A stretch of DNA of 64,000 nucleotides from Flammeovirgaceae bacterium UBA2371 (GTDB taxonomy: Bacteria; Bacteroidota; Bacteroidia; Cytophagales; Cyclobacteriaceae). The position numbers and the translations under genes were made by a program. The stretch lies in contig DDTF01000066.1 in NCBI GenBank assembly GCA_002345965.1, positions 8,029 to 72,028 on the forward strand. The letters run 5' to 3'. The notes beneath the pieces are model-generated. The model did not search any database. It had not been told where the DNA came from and saw only the letters and a program-made list of their open reading frames with translations. The stretch's first letter is position 1. Each line of letters opens with the position of its first letter. Below, piece after piece: positions 59,688 through 64,000 of this stretch.

Positions 59688-61289
59688 ATGAAGAAGATTG
59701 ATAAATTAATAATATCCTCCTTTTTGGGGCCTTTTGTGCTCACATTTCTAGTGGTGGTATTTATTCTCCTTACTCAGCACATGCTGAAGTACTTTGACGA
59801 CATCATCGGTAAGGATTTAGGTTGGGATGTACTAGGCACTTTACTGTTCTACTTTGCTATATTCATGACTCCTGTAGCCTTGCCATTGGCAGTGCTTCTT
59901 TCATCACTCATTGCATTTGGAAATCTTGGAGAACATTTTGAATTGACAGCAGTTAAAAGTCTGGGCATTTCTCTAGTCCGTAGCCTATTTCCGATATTTA
60001 TTTTTGTACTTCTACTGACCGGTGCAGCTTTTTATGCCAACAACTACCTAGTGCCCAAAGCGGCATTGGAGGCCTATAGCCTACTTTATGACATCAAACA
60101 AAAGAAACCAGCACTCGATTTAAGAGAAGGAGCATTCTATAGTTCAATTCCCGATATCAGTATTAAAGTCAATGAAAAGTTACCTGACGGTCAATCTTTG
60201 AAAGGCATTATTATCTACGATCACCGCAACAGGGTTGGAAACAGGGAGGTAACTATTGCTGACTCGGGTAAAATGTATACCATTCTCAATGACCAGTACC
60301 TTAAGCTCGAATTATTCAACGGATATAATTACAATGAAGGGTCACCTACAGGAAACAATGCGGCAGGTAGGACAGATGCCGGGCAGACATTAAGTAAGAC
60401 TAAGTTTGATAAGACTCAAATTGTATTCGATTTGTCTTCCTTTGGTTTAAATCGAACCGATAAAAAGTGGTTTCAAGGGAATCGCATTATGCGCAACATG
60501 AATGAGCTTGAAAGGGACATGGATTCGATTGGACATAACATGAAGAATCAGGAATTGAATCGATTCATCAACACGCGCAATCAAATTTTCATCCATCATT
60601 TTAAACAGGATACCCTACCACTACCCAAGGAACTTGCGGCACATAAAGCCAAGAACGATTCAATAGCATTGAGCAAATTAACTATCCCTGCCGACAAGCT
60701 TTCTCAGGGAATGGGTAAGGTGGAGCTTACCAAACTTTCAAAATTTGAATTTGCGGATGACTCAGTAAGTAAGGTACTGGCTTCCCGGTCAGACAGTCTT
60801 TTCAAAGATCGGGCAACTAAAATTGAAATAGGTGCTGCTTTGAACCATGCAAGGATGGTTAAAAGTCAGGTGTTTAACTACACCAATCAGATCAATGCTT
60901 ATGACAGTGAGTACAAGGTGTTTCAGGTGCAATGGCACAAAATATTAGCTAATTCGTTAGCGTGTATTGCTATGTTTTTGATCGGGGCCCCACTTGGTGC
61001 CATCATAAAACGCGGTGGACTGGGAGTGCCTGTACTGGCCTCCATCATTTTCTTTATTTTTTATTATATCCTCTCCATGATGGGCGACAAATGGGCTCGT
61101 CAGGGTGTTATTCCTGTGCCAATTGGTATTTGGATGGCTGATGCTATTCTTTTCGTAATAGGCCTACTATTCTTAAGACAAGCAAGGGTAGATGCCAGAT
61201 TATTTGAGGCAGACTTTTATCGTGTAGTCTGGGACAAGTTGAAAACATGGTTACAGGCTAAAAAACTCCTTTCGAAGCCGATTACCTGA
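59688..61289 (+). CDS. LptF/LptG (YjgP/YjgQ) family permease
   Basis: A 533-residue permease: about three N-terminal helices (SFLGPFVLTFLVVVFILLTQ), a periplasmic beta-jellyroll enlarged by a helical insert (about residues 230-410), and three C-terminal helices (MFLIGAPLGAIIKRGGLGVP, ASIIFFIFYYILSMMGDKWA). Marks such as GAPLGAIIKRGG are typical of LptF/LptG, which extract lipopolysaccharide from the inner membrane with LptB. The promoter fixes the start at 59688. It precedes rpsO. Confidence 0.9.
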   Translation: MKKIDKLIISSFLGPFVLTFLVVVFILLTQHMLKYFDDIIGKDLGWDVLGTLLFYFAIFMTPVALPLAVLLSSLIAFGNLGEHFELTAVKSLGISLVRSLFPIFIFVLLLTGAAFYANNYLVPKAALEAYSLLYDIKQKKPALDLREGAFYSSIPDISIKVNEKLPDGQSLKGIIIYDHRNRVGNREVTIADSGKMYTILNDQYLKLELFNGYNYNEGSPTGNNAAGRTDAGQTLSKTKFDKTQIVFDLSSFGLNRTDKKWFQGNRIMRNMNELERDMDSIGHNMKNQELNRFINTRNQIFIHHFKQDTLPLPKELAAHKAKNDSIALSKLTIPADKLSQGMGKVELTKLSKFEFADDSVSKVLASRSDSLFKDRATKIEIGAALNHARMVKSQVFNYTNQINAYDSEYKVFQVQWHKILANSLACIAMFLIGAPLGAIIKRGGLGVPVLASIIFFIFYYILSMMGDKWARQGVIPVPIGIWMADAILFVIGLLFLRQARVDARLFEADFYRVVWDKLKTWLQAKKLLSKPIT

Positions 61290-61291
61290 AT

Positions 61292-61322
61292 TTGCTTTTT
61301 TGACCCTACTAGTATACTTTTG
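61292..61322 (+). promoter_or_regulatory. Candidate promoter of rpsO
   Basis: TTG (61292-61294), 20 bases, TACTTTTG (61315-61322) fit the Bacteroidota consensus. The ATG of rpsO lies 34 bases downstream. The box begins just after the stop of the permease gene. Confidence 0.6.
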
Positions 61323-61356
61323 CGCTTTAAATAGAAGAGAAAAAATATTTTTACCG

Positions 61357-61632
61357 ATGTATCTGAATTCAGAAAAAAAGCAAGAGCTGTTCAACGCACA
61401 CGGAATTAGCAAATCTAAGACCGATACTGGCTCTCCAGAGTCTCAAATTGCCCTTTTTACATACCGAATTAAGCACCTGACTGAACACTTAAAAGGTCAG
61501 AAAAAGGACTTTTCAACACAAACTGGCCTTTTAAAGCTGGTTGGTAAGCGCAAAAAACTCCTTAACTACCTTCAAAAAGTGAATATTGACAGGTACAGGG
61601 CAGTTTTAACTGACCTTGACTTAAGGAAATAA
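61357..61632 (+). CDS. rpsO: 30S ribosomal protein S15
   Basis: A 91-residue protein that starts at ATG 61357 (MYLNSEKKQELFNAHG), the normal S15 length; an upstream frame to 61300 is not used. Signature: SKTDTGSPESQIALFTYRIK HLTEHLK and RKKLLNYLQKVNIDRYRAVL in the two halves. It binds 16S rRNA in the small subunit platform. Pnp follows, an order shared by very many bacteria, in which the S15 leader and pnp are controlled together. Confidence 0.97.
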   Translation: MYLNSEKKQELFNAHGISKSKTDTGSPESQIALFTYRIKHLTEHLKGQKKDFSTQTGLLKLVGKRKKLLNYLQKVNIDRYRAVLTDLDLRK

Positions 61633-61651
61633 GAAACTAATGAATAGCACA

Positions 61652-61674
61652 GGGAACCGTTAAGGTTCCCTTTT
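61652..61674 (+). terminator. Terminator after rpsO
   Basis: GGGAACC (61652-61658) pairs with GGTTCCC (61664-61670), followed by TTTT. It separates rpsO from pnp, so at least part of the transcript ends here and pnp probably has its own promoter in the 57-base gap to its ATG. Confidence 0.8.
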
Positions 61675-61731
61675 CGCTTTATTTACACCCGGATAATGCT
61701 ATCCTGTATTATCCCCTAACAATTGTTAACA

Positions 61732-63876
61732 ATGAATAATATTATAACCAAGACCTGCAAGCTACCAGATGGTCGTGAAATTAGTATCGAGACTGGTAAA
61801 CTAGCTCGTCAGGCAGATGGTGCCGTAGTGGTACGTATGGGCAACACCATGTTGCTTGCCACTGCTGTAGCCTCGCATACCGCCAAAGAAGGGGTGGATT
61901 TTTTACCACTTTCGGTGGATTACCAGGAGAAGTTTGCCTCAACAGGTAAAATTCCAGGTGGATTTTTGAAAAGGGAAGGAAGGCTTTCTGATTATGAGAT
62001 TCTGATCAGTAGATTAGTGGATCGCGCTATCCGTCCATTATTTCCAGATGATTACCATGCAGAAACACAGGTAAGCATTTCGTTAATTTCGGGTGATGCC
62101 AATTCTTTGCCAGATTCATTGGCAGCTTTTGCAGCATCCAGTGCATTGGCTGTATCTGATATTCCCATCCAGGAACCCATTTCAGAAGTGAGGGTGGTAC
62201 GTGTTGATGGTCAGTTTGTGATCAACCCCACATTAGAACAAAAAGAAAGGTCTGATCTCGATCTTATCGTTGCAGCATCAAAAGATAACATCCTGATGGT
62301 GGAAGGGGAGATGAAAGAGGTGAGCGAAAAGGATATGCTTGAAGCCATGAAATATGCACATGATGCCATCAAAGTGCAATGTGCTGTTCAGGTGGAATTA
62401 GCCGCTGCTGCTGGCAAAACCGAGAAGAGAACCTTTGATCATGAAGAGAAGGACGAGGCACTGAAAGAAGAGGTATATAAGATGTTTTACGACAAGCTGT
62501 ATGAAATAGCGCGTCAGCAAAACAAGAATAAAAAGGAAAGGTCTGAAAACTTCAGCAAACCTTTAGAAGAATACATGGAATCACTTCCGGAAGATACCAC
62601 GGTAAATAAGGACCTGGTAAAAAAGTATTACAAGTCTGCGCACAAGAAAGCGTGCCGCGATTTGGTTTTGAATGAGAAGGTTCGACTTGATGGAAGGAAA
62701 CTGAACGAAGTAAGGCAAATCTGGACAGAGGTAAATTACTTACCTATGGCACATGGTTCAAGTATATTCACCCGCGGAGAAACACAGTCTTTGAGTACAG
62801 TTACCTTGGGTACTAAATTGGACGAGCAGCTCATTGATGGCGCCATGTTCTCCGGTTCCAATAAGTTTATCCTGCACTACAACTTCCCTGGTTTTTCTAC
62901 AGGCGAGGTGAAGCCTAATCGTGGTCCTGGCAGAAGAGAGGTGGGTCATGGTAATCTTGCCATGAGAGCCCTAAAGCAAGTAATCCCAGCTGACGATAAG
63001 AACCCTTATACCATTCGTTTGGTTTCTGATATTTTGGAATCAAATGGTTCTTCATCAATGGCAACAGTTTGTGCTGGTTCTCTGGCACTTATGGATGCTG
63101 GTGTGCCTATTTCGGCCCCGGTTTCAGGAATTGCCATGGGAATGATCAGTGACAGTGCAACCGGTAAGTACGCAATCTTGTCTGATATATTAGGGGATGA
63201 AGATCACCTGGGCGATATGGACTTTAAAGTGACTGGTACTGAAAAAGGTATCACTGCATGTCAGATGGACCTGAAAGTGGATGGTCTGACCTATGAAGTT
63301 CTGGAAGAAGCACTTAACCAGGCGAAGGAAGGAAGGATGCACATCTTGAATGAGATGAAGAAGACCTTGTCTAAGTCTAATCCTGATTTGAAACCTCACG
63401 CTCCACGTGCTTACAGCATCACCATTGACAAGGAAATGATTGGTGCGGTAATCGGTCCTGGCGGAAAAGTGGTGCAGGATATACAGAAAACGACCGGTGC
63501 TACCGTAGTAATTGAAGAAGTAAATAATAAAGGCGTTGTCAACATTTTCTCCAGCAATCAGGAGGTTATGGATGCAGCCATTGCACGTGTGAAAGCCATT
63601 GTAAGCGTACCTGAGGTAGGGGAAGTTTATGATGGGGTAGTGAAGTCTATAATGCCTTTCGGTGCTTTTGTTGAAATCATGCCCGGAAAAGATGGGTTGT
63701 TACACATTTCAGAAGTGAAATGGGAGCGATTGGAAAGCATGGATGGTGTGATGGAAGTAGGGGAGCAAGTGAAAGTTAAGCTGGTTGAAATAGATAAGAA
63801 AACTGGTAAATACAGACTGTCAAGAAAAGTTTTATTGCCACGTCCACCAAAGAAGGAGGAGACTACTCAGGCATAA
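61732..63876 (+). CDS. pnp: Polynucleotide phosphorylase
   Basis: A 714-residue protein starting at ATG 61732 (MNNIITKTCKLPDGREISIE); a TTG 9 bases earlier is not needed. It has two RNase PH domains (KIPGGFLKREGRLSDYEILI and the active PNP half with FPGFSTGEVKPNRGPGRREV, LESNGSSSMATVCAGSLALM), a KH domain (GAVIGPGGKVVQDIQKTTGA) and an S1 domain (GEVYDGVVKSIMPFGAFVEI). It degrades RNA 3' to 5' with phosphate. The short tail ends in RPPKKEETTQA. Confidence 0.97.
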   Translation: MNNIITKTCKLPDGREISIETGKLARQADGAVVVRMGNTMLLATAVASHTAKEGVDFLPLSVDYQEKFASTGKIPGGFLKREGRLSDYEILISRLVDRAIRPLFPDDYHAETQVSISLISGDANSLPDSLAAFAASSALAVSDIPIQEPISEVRVVRVDGQFVINPTLEQKERSDLDLIVAASKDNILMVEGEMKEVSEKDMLEAMKYAHDAIKVQCAVQVELAAAAGKTEKRTFDHEEKDEALKEEVYKMFYDKLYEIARQQNKNKKERSENFSKPLEEYMESLPEDTTVNKDLVKKYYKSAHKKACRDLVLNEKVRLDGRKLNEVRQIWTEVNYLPMAHGSSIFTRGETQSLSTVTLGTKLDEQLIDGAMFSGSNKFILHYNFPGFSTGEVKPNRGPGRREVGHGNLAMRALKQVIPADDKNPYTIRLVSDILESNGSSSMATVCAGSLALMDAGVPISAPVSGIAMGMISDSATGKYAILSDILGDEDHLGDMDFKVTGTEKGITACQMDLKVDGLTYEVLEEALNQAKEGRMHILNEMKKTLSKSNPDLKPHAPRAYSITIDKEMIGAVIGPGGKVVQDIQKTTGATVVIEEVNNKGVVNIFSSNQEVMDAAIARVKAIVSVPEVGEVYDGVVKSIMPFGAFVEIMPGKDGLLHISEVKWERLESMDGVMEVGEQVKVKLVEIDKKTGKYRLSRKVLLPRPPKKEETTQA

Positions 63877-63945
63877 CTTTTGAGATAGCAGTATTAGGAA
63901 CTATTTTTTGGAATTTACGTGTTCAAGATTTAGTATTATTGCTCG

Positions 63946-64000
63946 ATGAGACAGCTTAAGATCAGCAAACAAATTACCAACCGCGAGAGCCAATCTCTTG
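63946..64000 (+). CDS. rpoD: RNA polymerase primary sigma factor RpoD (partial, N-terminus)
   Basis: The last 55 bases encode MRQLKISKQITNRESQSL, the well-known start of Bacteroidota RpoD, cut by the window end after 18 codons. It lies 69 bases after pnp on the same strand. The primary sigma factor of this phylum reads the TAnnTTTG promoters noted elsewhere here. Confidence 0.88.
   Translation, partial: MRQLKISKQITNRESQSL

Noticed and set aside
1..64000. CRISPR array, prophage, transposase or toxin-antitoxin defence island
   Set aside because: No regularly spaced repeats, integrase, transposase, terminase or recognisable defence genes were found in any frame.

Overview
The window reads as chromosomal DNA of a Bacteroidota bacterium, most likely from the Cytophagales. 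Evidence: a SusC/SusD outer-membrane import pair, several DUF families and lipoproteins typical of the phylum, LytS/LytTR signalling, split transketolase subunits, and promoters with the Bacteroidota -7 element TAnnTTTG just upstream of genes (best case: TTG, 18 bases, TACATTTG ahead of the lptF/lptG-type gene at 59688). I saw no regular Shine-Dalgarno pattern, and several genes begin with TTG. No phage, transposase, CRISPR array or plasmid module is visible.

Layout. 1-5.8 kb is a loose accessory stretch: an XRE-type membrane regulator, a GH5-like/CBM lipoprotein, a lipoprotein with a decayed M23-like fold, a DUF3592 protein and a beta-barrel protein, separated by short intergenic repeats of at least two families. 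5.8-11.2 kb holds a LytS/LytTR two-component pair followed by a four-gene operon (beta-barrel, DUF4386, MDR oxidoreductase, pectinacetylesterase-like hydrolase). 11.3-16.7 kb carries a Tat-signal flavin oxidoreductase, AraC, DoxX and Crp-like genes and a cyclase-TPR protein. 16.9-20.6 kb is an exported peptidase pair (aminopeptidase P, M1) plus a SnoaL-like protein. 20.7-23.3 kb is an ECF sigma operon with a membrane protein, an LTxxQ-type periplasmic protein and an outer-membrane protein.

23.3-27.4 kb contains all three steps of phosphoserine-pathway serine synthesis in two genes: a SerC-like aminotransferase and a SerB-SerA fusion. The fusion is followed 6 bases later by a voltage-gated potassium channel gene. 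Between the channel and serC lies a roughly 230-nt structured RNA candidate on the + strand with its own -7 element, closing stem and T-rich end; it resembles 6S RNA in layout. 27.5-29.6 kb is an arsenic operon (arsR, arsM, an arsN2-like acetyltransferase, arsC) with two matching palindromic operators and no efflux pump. 29.7-38.4 kb holds a DUF3124 lipoprotein, an exported amidohydrolase, an M28 peptidase and SusD/SusC, consistent with peptide use.

38.6-64 kb is mostly housekeeping: split transketolase, a Bcp peroxiredoxin with a histone-H1-like tail, M23 and M48 peptidases, an FAH-family enzyme, a DnaQ-like exonuclease, an Mpl-like Mur ligase, dnaB, small stress proteins, etfBA, a bifunctional nuclease, a CNT nucleoside transporter, a CBM9/DUF5916 outer-membrane protein, a LOG protein, tRNA-Met preceded by a damaged tRNA copy, an LptF/LptG permease, rpsO, pnp and the first 18 codons of rpoD, cut by the window edge.

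The most promising points for follow-up are the RNA at about 24.49-24.72 kb, the serine/K+ channel locus around it, the tRNA relic carrying palindromic inserts at 59.26-59.34 kb, the ECF operon, and the decayed M23-like lipoprotein. All family assignments come from reading motifs, not from database searches.
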